Below are positions 47,870 through 57,300 of a stretch of 64,000 nt of DNA, in pieces. Origin of the DNA: Gemella haemolysans (GTDB lineage Bacteria; Bacillota; Bacilli; Staphylococcales; Gemellaceae); NCBI RefSeq assembly GCF_012273215.1, contig NZ_CP050965.1:1348541-1412540 (forward strand), written 5' to 3'. Numbering within the stretch: position 1 is the first letter of the stretch; each line of letters starts with the position of its first letter. A program made the translations under genes and the position numbers. The notes beneath the pieces are model-generated. The model worked only from the letters and a program-made list of their open reading frames with translations, made no database searches and had not been told where the DNA came from.

Positions 47870-49177
47870 TTATTTAAATTCTGAATAAATAGTGTTTATA
47901 GTTTTTTCGTAATCATCGTTATGAACACCAACGATAATGTTAATCTCATCATTAGTTTGTGAAATTAGTGCAATATTTACTCCAGCTTCCCCTAGTGCTT
48001 TAAATAATCTGCCAGATAGTCCTTTTGTATTTTTCATTTTTTCCCCAACTGTAGCAATTAAAGAAATCTCATGAGTTACATTTACCTCATCCGCATCTAA
48101 AACAGCTTTAATTTTTGCTACTAGCTCATGAATAAATGGTCTAACATTACCTGTTTCAACAACTACAGAGAATGAGTCAATTCCACTTGGAATGTGCTCG
48201 ATACTAACATTAAAGTCTTCAAAAATTTTAAGAGCTTTACCAATTAATCCAACTTCATTTGCCATGTGACGTTTTTTAATAGTAATAATAGAGAAATCTT
48301 TTTTCCCTGCAATACCTGTAACTATTTGTTTCTCATCTAGGTGTTTATTATCTGAGATAATAGTTCCTTCTGCTGTTGGATCATTTGTGTTACGAATCTG
48401 GATTGGAATGTCTTTATCACGAACTGGGAAGATTGCTTCTTCATGAAGAACACTTGCACCCATATATGAAAGTTCACGAAGTTCTGTATAACTAATTACT
48501 TTAATCTCATGTGGATTGTCAATAATACGAGGATCTGCCATTAAAATTCCAGATACGTCAGTCCAGTTTTCATAAACACTCGCATTAGCAATATTAGCAA
48601 CAATCGCTCCACTAACATCTCCTCCACCACGAGTCATAATTTTAATTTCCCCATTTGGTCTACTTCCATAGAACCCTGGAATAAGAAGACGATCATATTC
48701 TTTTACAATTGCATCAAAAGCTGCTTGAGTTTTTTCAAAATCAATCTCACCTTGGTAGTTGTAGAAGATTAAGTCTTTAGCATCTACAAAGTGATATCCT
48801 AAATACTCTGCCATTAATAAAGCTGTTAAATATTCACCACGGCTTACTAAATACTCTTCATCAATTCCTTTGCTGATTTCAGATTTTAATTTAGTAAGTT
48901 CACCTTCAATATCAAATTTTAAGTTTAATTCATTTTTAATAGCAATAAATTTATCTTCAATCATTTTAAAGATATTATCAAAATTTATATTGTATTTAGT
49001 ATGTGCATAGCATAAATAAAGTAAATCTGTAACCTTATTATCTTCTTTATTCGCCTTACCAACAGCACTCACTACAACAAAACGACGTGCATCGTCTAAT
49101 TCTACAATATTTTTAACTTTTTTAAATTGTTCGGCACTTGCTACCGAGCTTCCTCCAAATTTTGATACTCTAACCAT
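47870..49177 (-). CDS. Aspartate kinase
   Basis: Protein of 435 residues with the kinase signature VSKFGGSSVAS, VSAVGKANKEDN, and MTRGGGDVSGAI. Two ACT domains at the C-terminus (about 290-435; MANEVGLIGKALKIFEDFNVSIEHIPSGIDS, GLSGRLFKALGEAGVNIALIS) for feedback by threonine or lysine. First step from aspartate towards threonine and lysine. AAGGAG precedes the ATG. It lies near the threonine branch but on its own transcript. Confidence 0.95.
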   Translation of the reverse strand: MVRVSKFGGSSVASAEQFKKVKNIVELDDARRFVVVSAVGKANKEDNKVTDLLYLCYAHTKYNINFDNIFKMIEDKFIAIKNELNLKFDIEGELTKLKSEISKGIDEEYLVSRGEYLTALLMAEYLGYHFVDAKDLIFYNYQGEIDFEKTQAAFDAIVKEYDRLLIPGFYGSRPNGEIKIMTRGGGDVSGAIVANIANASVYENWTDVSGILMADPRIIDNPHEIKVISYTELRELSYMGASVLHEEAIFPVRDKDIPIQIRNTNDPTAEGTIISDNKHLDEKQIVTGIAGKKDFSIITIKKRHMANEVGLIGKALKIFEDFNVSIEHIPSGIDSFSVVVETGNVRPFIHELVAKIKAVLDADEVNVTHEISLIATVGEKMKNTKGLSGRLFKALGEAGVNIALISQTNDEINIIVGVHNDDYEKTINTIYSEFK

Positions 49178-49315
49178 CGTAACTCCTTTTTCTAATTCAT
49201 GTTATTTGTATTTTTGTTACTAATATATATTATATAACTATCTGTAGAAAAATCAATAAATTTTCTGAAAAATCTAACATTTATTTTTAATAATCACTTT
49301 ATTCCTTATTTTTAA

Positions 49316-50470
49316 TTATTTATGAAACTTAGCAACTACAAATTTACTATCTTTCTCTTTTACTTCATCAACTAAAGAACTTAATTGTTTTAATGAAATT
49401 TCTTTTGTTTTTACATAGTAGTTTTCTCTATATTGTTCAACACTCTCTACTAATTCACCAGATAATTCAACTGATGAACGTACTAAGTAATTTCTTCTAG
49501 TTAATTCTTCTGAATAAGATAAATCATTCTTAATTACTACATCAACTCGAGTTGAACCTTCATTAATATCAACTATATCTTGAACAATAGCATTTCCTGT
49601 TGGAAGTTTTCCAGCTCCTTGTCCATAAAACTTTAGTTCTCCGATAAAAGAACCATCTAAAGTAATAATATTATTGTTTAAAGGTACAGCCGCTTCTTGA
49701 GATTCTTTTCCAAATATAGAAAGCATTACAGAAGTCTCATACTCCCCATTTTCTACATTTGTTTCTCCAATATATTTAACAGCTAGGTCATACTGTTTTA
49801 AATAGTCTATATCATTTTTTGTAATATTTCTCATAGAGTATGTAGGAAATTCAGGTTTAACGTGAATATCAAAAGCAAGTGCATTACTTAAGATTATTTT
49901 GTTCACAACATCCCCACCGTCTACATCAGCACTTGGATCAGCTTCAGCATATCCTAAATCCTGAGCAGTTTTTAAAGTAGAATCAAATTCTTGATCATTT
50001 CTATACATATTATCTAAGATATAGTTACTTGTACCATTAAAAATACCATATACTCGTTTTACTTCATCAACACGTCTAGTTCTTTCTAAGTTTACAAGCC
50101 ATGGAATTCCTCCACCAACACTAGCCTCAAAAATAAACTTAACATTATTCTTCTCAGCTAAAGCAACAAATTCATCTAAATGCTTCGCAGCTACTGCTTT
50201 ATTCGCAGTAACAACATGTTTACCATTTTCTAAAGATCTTTTAATGAAATCATACGCAGGATTTAATCCACCTAAGCACTCGACTACAACCGAAATTTCT
50301 TCATCATTTAAAATTTCATTAAAATCGTCTGTAGCAAGATGCATCTTATCACGACTTCTTGCGAAAACACTCTTTACTTCAATTTTATCTAATTCTTCAG
50401 TTTTACCGTTAGTAATAATATCATATACCCCACTACCAACAGTTCCATATCCTAAAATCGCAATCTTCAT
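49316..50470 (-). CDS. hom: Homoserine dehydrogenase
   Basis: Protein of 384 residues: NAD(P)-binding GYGTVGSGVYD, ANKAVAAKH, FEASVGGGIPW, GIFNGTSNYIL, and catalytic Asp/Lys in GYAEADPSADVDGGDVVNKI. At about 384 residues it is shorter than Firmicutes enzymes of 420-430 and does not show a clear C-terminal ACT domain, so allosteric control may be weak. AGGAGA precedes the ATG. Divergent from thrC. Confidence 0.94.
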   Translation of the reverse strand: MKIAILGYGTVGSGVYDIITNGKTEELDKIEVKSVFARSRDKMHLATDDFNEILNDEEISVVVECLGGLNPAYDFIKRSLENGKHVVTANKAVAAKHLDEFVALAEKNNVKFIFEASVGGGIPWLVNLERTRRVDEVKRVYGIFNGTSNYILDNMYRNDQEFDSTLKTAQDLGYAEADPSADVDGGDVVNKIILSNALAFDIHVKPEFPTYSMRNITKNDIDYLKQYDLAVKYIGETNVENGEYETSVMLSIFGKESQEAAVPLNNNIITLDGSFIGELKFYGQGAGKLPTGNAIVQDIVDINEGSTRVDVVIKNDLSYSEELTRRNYLVRSSVELSGELVESVEQYRENYYVKTKEISLKQLSSLVDEVKEKDSKFVVAKFHK

Positions 50471-50668
50471 AATTATTTTCTCCTAAGTTCATTATTTATT
50501 TTCAATTATATAGTTAAAGTTTATCAAGTATTTTATTTATGTCAAATAAATCAATTTGAAAATTTTCAAAAAATTTCAATTTTTTGATTATTTCGACTGT
50601 TTTTATAACTTATTTTGGTGTAAAATTATAGTTATAAAAATTAATTAAGTTCTTTTTGTAAAAAACAC

Positions 50669-50705
50669 TTGTATTTTTATAGAGAACATTGTATCATATA
50701 TACAA
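50669..50705 (+). promoter_or_regulatory. Promoter of the thrC-thrB-asd genes with palindrome
   Basis: TTGTAT (50669-50674), 17 bases, TATCAT (50692-50697). The palindrome TTGTATcatatATACAA (50689-50705) covers the -10. It could be a repressor site; no T-box leader is seen. Confidence 0.55.
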
Positions 50706-50727
50706 CGATAAAGCAAGGAGATTTTAA

Positions 50728-52200
50728 ATGATTTACGAAAGTACAAGAGATATTAATAGAAAATTAAATCCGAGTGAAGCTATTCTTCAAGGTTTAAGTG
50801 AAGAAGGTGGACTTTTCGTTTTAAGAGATTTAGGAAAAAATAAATTAGATTTAGAGAAATTAATCGGAAAAAGTTACTATGAAGTAGCTGAAGCCGTGTT
50901 ACGTCTTTTCGTAGACTTTAGCGATGAAGAAATTAAAAAATGTGTAGAAGAAGCTTATAGAGGAAAATTCTCTCACGAGAATATTACCCCTCTAGTAGAA
51001 TTAAAAGATAGCTACGTTCTTGAATTATTCAATGGACCTACTAGTGCATTTAAAGACGTAGGTCTTTCACTTCTTCCACAACTTACAAAAACGGCACTTA
51101 CAAAAGTAGAAGACAAAAATGACATTCTTATCTTAACAGCGACTAGTGGAGATACAGGTAAAGCAGCACTAGAAGGTTTTAAAGATGTAGATAGAACAAA
51201 AATTATGGTCTTCTACCCTAACGATGGTGTAAGTACAGTACAAAAAACACAAATGCAAACTCAAGAAGGTAAGAATACAAAAGTTTGTGCAATTCACGGA
51301 AACTTTGATGATGCTCAAAGTGGGATTAAAGAACTATTCGTTGATGAAGAATTCAAAAAAGAATTACTTTCTAAAAACATTAAGTTATCAAGTGCAAACT
51401 CAATCAATATCGGGCGTCTTATCCCTCAAGTAGTTTACTATGTTGTTTCTTACTTAGACTTAGTAAATACAAACAAAATTAAATTAAATGATAAAGTAAA
51501 CTTTGTAGTACCTACTGGAAACTTCGGTAATATTCTAGCTGGTTACTACGCTGAACAAATTGGTTTACCTGTAAATAAACTAATCTGTGCAAGTAACAAC
51601 AATAATGTACTTTATGATTTCTTAACAACTGGTGTTTATGATAAGAATAGAGACTTCTTAAAAACAGTATCACCAAGTATGGATATCTTAATTTCTAGTA
51701 ACTTAGAACGCCTGCTTTACTACATTAGTGGTTGTGATAATGCATATATTGCTAAACTTATGAAAGACTTAAAACAAGCTGGTCGCTTTGAAGTTACAGG
51801 TGAAGTATTAGCTAAGATAAAAGACAAATTCCAAGCTGGGTTTGCTGATGATGAACAAACTAAAGAAACTATTAAAGCTATCTATGAAAAAGATAACTAT
51901 CTATTAGATACTCATACTGCAGTAGCTTACAAAGTTCTTCTTGATAATTTAGATAATGAGCATGCTAGTATTGTATTATCAACAGCATCTCCATATAAAT
52001 TTACAGAAAGTGTCTACTCTTCTCTATTCGAAACTCAAGGTGAGGACGAGTTTACTCTTATGAATAAACTTCATGAACAAACAAAAGTTGTTATCCCTGA
52101 GAATTTAAGAGATCTTGACAAAAAAGAAATTAGACACAAAGATGTAATTAATAAAGAAGATATGAAGAAATACATCTTAGAGAAACTAGGTGATTTATAA
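50728..52200 (+). CDS. thrC: Threonine synthase
   Basis: Protein of 490 residues, PLP fold type II: the start MIYESTRDINRKLNPSEAILQGLSEEGGLFV, PLP Lys in GPTSAFKDVGL (about 110), LTATSGDTGKAALEG, and VPTGNFGNILAGY. Converts phosphohomoserine to threonine. GGAG precedes the ATG. Operon with thrB (overlapping) and asd. Confidence 0.96.
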   Translation: MIYESTRDINRKLNPSEAILQGLSEEGGLFVLRDLGKNKLDLEKLIGKSYYEVAEAVLRLFVDFSDEEIKKCVEEAYRGKFSHENITPLVELKDSYVLELFNGPTSAFKDVGLSLLPQLTKTALTKVEDKNDILILTATSGDTGKAALEGFKDVDRTKIMVFYPNDGVSTVQKTQMQTQEGKNTKVCAIHGNFDDAQSGIKELFVDEEFKKELLSKNIKLSSANSINIGRLIPQVVYYVVSYLDLVNTNKIKLNDKVNFVVPTGNFGNILAGYYAEQIGLPVNKLICASNNNNVLYDFLTTGVYDKNRDFLKTVSPSMDILISSNLERLLYYISGCDNAYIAKLMKDLKQAGRFEVTGEVLAKIKDKFQAGFADDEQTKETIKAIYEKDNYLLDTHTAVAYKVLLDNLDNEHASIVLSTASPYKFTESVYSSLFETQGEDEFTLMNKLHEQTKVVIPENLRDLDKKEIRHKDVINKEDMKKYILEKLGDL

Positions 52201-53081
52201 TGATAAGTGTTCGTGTACCTGCCACTTCTGCAAACGTAGGATGTGGTTTCGATAGCCTTGGTGTTGCTTTAACACTTTACACTACTTTTAAATTCGAAAA
52301 ATTAGACAATGGTCTAGAATTCGTCGGATTTGAAGAACGTTTTTCAAATGAAAACAACCTAGTTTATCAAACATTACTAACTACACTAAAAAAATTAAAC
52401 AAAGAAATTTCAGGTGTTAGAATATCAATCGATAATGATGTACCTATTAGCCGTGGTTTAGGTAGTAGCTCTACTTGTGTAGTCGCTGGAATATACGGTG
52501 CGTACTTACTAACTGATACACCTATTGATAAACAAGAAATCTTTACAATAGCTAATGAAATTGAAGGTCATCCAGATAATGTTTCGCCAGCTATTTTCGG
52601 AAGTCTAAGTTCATCTTGTACTACTGATAGTAAAGAAGCGGTAACTGTAAGATATGAGGTCGATGAGAGATTTAATTTCCTGGCGTTAATTCCAAACTTC
52701 GAAACTTCTACTGAAGAAGCTAGAAAAGTAATGCCAAAAGAAATTAAGCTTCAAGATGCAATCTACTCATTATCACGTATCGGATCGGTTATTAAAGCAT
52801 TTGAAACTTATGACTTAGAACTTCTTAATAAGGTTATGGGGGATAAAATCCACGAACCTTACAGAAAAGAAATAATACAAGAATATCACGAAGTTAGAGA
52901 AATTTGTGAGAAAATTGATAGTTCAGCATTTTTCATTTCTGGAAGTGGTTCTACACTTATGAATATAGTTAGCGATACTAACAATATTGAAAAAATAAAA
53001 ACTGAACTTGCTAAATTAAAATATGACTGGCAAGCAATTTTACTAAAAGTTGATAAAGAAGGAACAGTAGTTCTAAATTAA
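52200..53081 (+). CDS. thrB: Homoserine kinase
   Basis: GHMP kinase of 293 residues: MISVRVPATSANVGCGFDSLGVAL start and the ATP loop PISRGLGSSSTCVVAG. Its ATG overlaps the thrC stop (TAATG), so translation is coupled. Makes O-phosphohomoserine for ThrC. Confidence 0.96.
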   Translation: MISVRVPATSANVGCGFDSLGVALTLYTTFKFEKLDNGLEFVGFEERFSNENNLVYQTLLTTLKKLNKEISGVRISIDNDVPISRGLGSSSTCVVAGIYGAYLLTDTPIDKQEIFTIANEIEGHPDNVSPAIFGSLSSSCTTDSKEAVTVRYEVDERFNFLALIPNFETSTEEARKVMPKEIKLQDAIYSLSRIGSVIKAFETYDLELLNKVMGDKIHEPYRKEIIQEYHEVREICEKIDSSAFFISGSGSTLMNIVSDTNNIEKIKTELAKLKYDWQAILLKVDKEGTVVLN

Positions 53082-53170
53082 TATGTTAATAATTTTTGAA
53101 CTTCTTCTTTTATTGCAGAGAAGAAGTTCATTTTGAAATAATTTTTATACAAATAAAGGAGAGATTTATT

Positions 53171-54247
53171 ATGCAAAAATCAAGAGTAGCCGTATTAGGG
53201 GCAACAGGAATGGTAGGACAACGTTTATTAGTATTATTAGAAAATCACCCATACTTCGACGTAGTTAAATTAGCAGCATCACCTCGTTCTGCTGGTAAAA
53301 AATATGGAGAACTTATGGAAAGTCGTTGGAAATTAGATCACGCTATTCCTGAATACACAAAAGAGTTAGTTGTTGAAGACTTATATAAAATTGACGAAGT
53401 TTCTGAAGGAATTGATATGGTATTCTGTGCTATCAACCTTGATAAAGAAGCTTTAATTAAACTTGAAGAAGACTATGCTAAACGTGAAGTTGTTGTTGTA
53501 TCTAACAACTCTGCAAACAGAAACAAAGATGATGTACCGATGATTATCCCAGAGATTAACTCTGCTCACCTAGGTGTTCTTCCTGCGCAAAGAGAACGTC
53601 TTGGAACTAAAAAAGGATTCATCGTTACAAAACCTAACTGTTCAATTCAAAGTTATGTTCCTATCTTTGAAGCAATTAAAGAGTACGGTGTTAAAGAAGC
53701 ATCTATCTGTACTTACCAAGCTATCTCAGGAAGCGGAAAAACTTTCAACGAATGGCCTGAAATGATCGAAAACATCATTCCTTACATCGGAGGAGAAGAA
53801 GAGAAAAGTGAAAAAGAACCACTTAAAATCTTTGGTAAAGTAGTTGATGGAAAAATCGTTCCAGATGATTCTATGAAACTATCAGCTCAATGTATTCGTG
53901 TTCCAGTTCTTGATGGGCACCTTGCTTGTGTATCATTCAATTTAGAAAATGACCCAGGATTAGAAACTTTAGTTGAAAAAATCAAAAACCATGTTCCTGA
54001 AATTGCTAAATACGACTTACCACTAGCACCAACTCCATTCATTAAATACTATGAAGAAAACGATCGTCCACAACCAGTTCTAGATCGCGATAACGAAAAA
54101 GGTATGCAAATTACTGTAGGTCGTCTTCGTGAAGATAACCTATTTGATTACAAATTCGTAGGACTTTCTCACAACACATTACGTGGAGCAGCTGGTGGAG
54201 CTGTATTAACTGCGGAACTAATTAAAAAACTAGGATACTTAGATTAA
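53171..54247 (+). CDS. asd: Aspartate-semialdehyde dehydrogenase, archaeal/fungal type
   Basis: Protein of 358 residues from ATG 53171 (AAGGAG upstream; an earlier start at 53096 has none). NADP-binding VLGATGMVGQRLL, the active Cys in TKPNCSIQSY (about 156), and VPMIIPEINSAHLG, which follow the Asd subfamily of archaea and fungi rather than the common bacterial Asd. It lies 89 bases after thrB; a short inverted repeat (GAACTTCTTC/GAAGAAGTTC) in between might regulate it. Supplies homoserine dehydrogenase. Confidence 0.95.
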   Translation: MQKSRVAVLGATGMVGQRLLVLLENHPYFDVVKLAASPRSAGKKYGELMESRWKLDHAIPEYTKELVVEDLYKIDEVSEGIDMVFCAINLDKEALIKLEEDYAKREVVVVSNNSANRNKDDVPMIIPEINSAHLGVLPAQRERLGTKKGFIVTKPNCSIQSYVPIFEAIKEYGVKEASICTYQAISGSGKTFNEWPEMIENIIPYIGGEEEKSEKEPLKIFGKVVDGKIVPDDSMKLSAQCIRVPVLDGHLACVSFNLENDPGLETLVEKIKNHVPEIAKYDLPLAPTPFIKYYEENDRPQPVLDRDNEKGMQITVGRLREDNLFDYKFVGLSHNTLRGAAGGAVLTAELIKKLGYLD

Positions 54248-54326
54248 TTGTCTATTAGTATTCCTTAATACCATTATAAATATTATTTTAAATTATCCAA
54301 CAAAGGACCTTTACAATAAACCAATA

Positions 54327-54356
54327 AATCACCCTCGAAATATATCGAGGGTGATT
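54327..54356. terminator. Bidirectional terminator between asd and the giant surface protein
   Basis: Perfect 12-bp stem AATCACCCTCGA/TCGAGGGTGATT, 6-base loop, T-rich on the plus strand; on the minus strand it follows the stop at 54383 by 26 bases. Confidence 0.9.
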
Positions 54357-54382
54357 CTTTATTTTAGACTGATGATTAAATC

Positions 54383-57300
54383 TTAGTCTTCTTTTTTTCG
54401 TTTTCTGATTGCCGCTGCAATTCCTGCAAGTAATACACTGAATCCTGCTGCCGCTGTGTTAGATGTTTCGCTACCTGTGTTAGCTAAACGTTTAACTTGT
54501 GCTTTAGGAGTAGCTGCTGTTACTTTTCTGAAGATGTGACGTACATTTCCATTTTCGTCTACTACAGTTCTTACGAACTCGTATCCTTCAAATGTTCCTT
54601 CACCTTTAGCTCCATTTTCAGATGGTTTTAATGGGTTACCATTTTCATCTGTCCATGTTGTAATTACTGTTGCTGGTGTTGGAGTTGTTACTTTTTCGTA
54701 TACATGTTCTACATCTCCGTTTGGAAGAGTCTTAGTTTCTACAAATCTGTATCCTGGGATATCTTTCTTAGGTGTTGTTCCTTCTTCTGTTGGATTTCCT
54801 GGAATTTCTTTTCCTTCTTTATCCTTGAATGAAGTTGTTACTTTTTCGTATACGTGTTCGATATCTCCGTTTGGAAGTTTCTTAGTTTCTACGAATCTGT
54901 ATCCTGGAATATCTTTCTTAGGTTGTTCACCTACTTCTGTTGTTGTTCCTGGGATCACGTTTCCGTCTTTATCTTTGAACACTGTGTTTACTTTTTCGTA
55001 TACGTGTTCTGTATCTCCATTTGGTAGTTTCTTACTTTCTACGAATCTGTACTCTGGGATGTCTTTCTTATCTACTGTTCCTGGCTCACTTGGATATTTC
55101 GGAATCTCATTTCCTTCTTTGTCTTTGAAGAATGTATTTACTTTTTCGTAGACATGTTCTGTATCTCCGTTTGGTAATTTCTTACTTTCTACGAATCTAT
55201 ACTCTGGGATGTCTTTCTTATCTACTGTTCCTGGCTCACTTGGATATTTCGGAATCTCATTTCCTTCTTTGTCTTTGAAGAATGTATTTACTTTTTCGTA
55301 GACATGTTCTGTATCTCCATTTGGTAGTTTCTTACTTTCTACGAATCTGTATTCTGGAATGTCTTTCTTATCTACTGTTCCTGGCTCACTTGGATATTTC
55401 GGAATCTCATTTCCTTCTTTGTCTTTGAAGAATGTATTTACTTTTTCGTAGACATGTTCTGTATCTCCGTTTGGCAGTTTCTTACTTTCTACGAATCTGT
55501 ATTCTGGGATGTCTTTCTTATCTACTGTTCCTGGCTCACTTGGATATTTCGGAATCTCATTTCCTTCTTTGTCTTTGAAGAATGTATTTACTTTTTCGTA
55601 GACATGTTCTGTATCTCCGTTTGGTAGTTTCTTACTTTCCACGAATCTGTATTCTGGGATGTCTTTCTTATCTACTGTTCCTGGCTCACTTGGATATTTC
55701 GGAATCTCATTTCCTTCTTTGTCTTTGAAGAATGTATTTACTTTTTCGTAGACATGTTCTGTATCTCCATTTGGCAGTTTTTTACTTTCTACGAATCTGT
55801 ATTCTGGGATGTCTTTCTTATCTACTGTTCCTGGCTCACTTGGATATTTCGGAATCTCATTTCCTTCTTTATCTTTGAAGAATGTATTTACTTTTTCGTA
55901 GACATGTTCTGTATCTCCGTTTGGCAGTTTCTTACTTTCTACGAATCTGTATTCTGGGATGTCTTTCTTATCTACTGTTCCTGGTTCACTTGGATATTTC
56001 GGAATCTCATTTCCTTCTTTGTCTTTGAAGAATGTATTTACTTTTTCGTAGACATGTTCTGTATCTCCATTTGGCAGTTTTTTACTTTCTACGAATCTGT
56101 ATTCTGGGATGTCTTTCTTATCTACTGTTCCTTCTTCTGGATCAAATCCTGGAATTATATTTCCTTCTTTGTCTTTGAAGTAAGTCTTAACTTTTTCGTA
56201 GACATGTTCTGTATCTCCATTTGGCAGTTTCTTACTTTCTACGAATCTGTATTCTGGGATGTCTTTCTTATCTACTGTTCCTGGTTCACTTGGATATTTC
56301 GGAATCTCATTTCCTTCTTTGTCTTTGAAGAATGTATTTACTTTTTCGTAGACATGTTCTGTATCTCCGTTTGGCAGTTTCTTACTTTCTACGAATCTGT
56401 ATTCTGGGATGTCTTTCTTATCTACTGTTCCTGGCTCACTTGGATATTTCGGAATCTCATTTCCTTCTTTGTCTTTGAAGTAAGTCTTAACTTTTTCGTA
56501 GACATGTTCTGTGTCTCCATTTGGCAGTTTTTTACTTTCTACAAATCTGTACTCTGGTACTTCTTTCTTGCCTACTGTTCCTTCTTCTGGATCAAATCCT
56601 GGAATTATATTTCCTTCTTTGTCTTTGAAGTAAGTCTTAACTTTTTCGTAGACATGTTCTGTGTCTCCATTTGGCAGTTTTTTACTTTCTACAAATCTGT
56701 ACTCTGGTACTTCTTTCTTGCCTACTGTTCCTTCTTCTGGATCAAATCCTGGAATTATATTTCCTTCTTTGTCTTTGAAGTAAGTCTTAACTTTTTCGTA
56801 GACATGTTCTGTGTCTCCATTTGGCAGTTTTTTACTTTCTACAAATCTGTACTCTGGTACTTCTTTCTTGCCTACTGTTCCTTCTTCTGGATCAAATCCT
56901 GGAATTATATTTCCTTCTTTGTCTTTGAAGTAAGTCTTAACTTTTTCGTAGACATGTTCTGTGTCTCCATTTGGCAGTTTTTTACTTTCTACAAATCTGT
57001 ACTCTGGTACTTCTTTCTTGCCTACTGTTCCTTCTTCTGGATCAAATCCTGGAATTATATTTCCTTCTTTGTCTTTGAAGAATGTATTTACTTTTTCGTA
57101 GAAGTGTTTTGTATTACCTTTTTCATCCGTTTCAGTCTTAATAACTCTATATCCTTCTATTTTCTCTTCTGGATACTTGCCATCTTTTGTAGGGATTAAC
57201 TCTGTTTCTTTTCCATTATTTTCTACAGTAACGTATTTAGTTTCTGGACGAACAGTCGGTGTATACGTTGCTTTAATAGTTCTTCCATTTTTATCCTTAC

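Noticed and set aside
55754-57199. 481-codon frame on the plus strand within the giant adhesin gene
   Set aside because: Mirror frame of the 150-bp repeats, extremely rich in Phe, Trp and Cys, no ribosome site; the opposite strand has the YSIRK protein.
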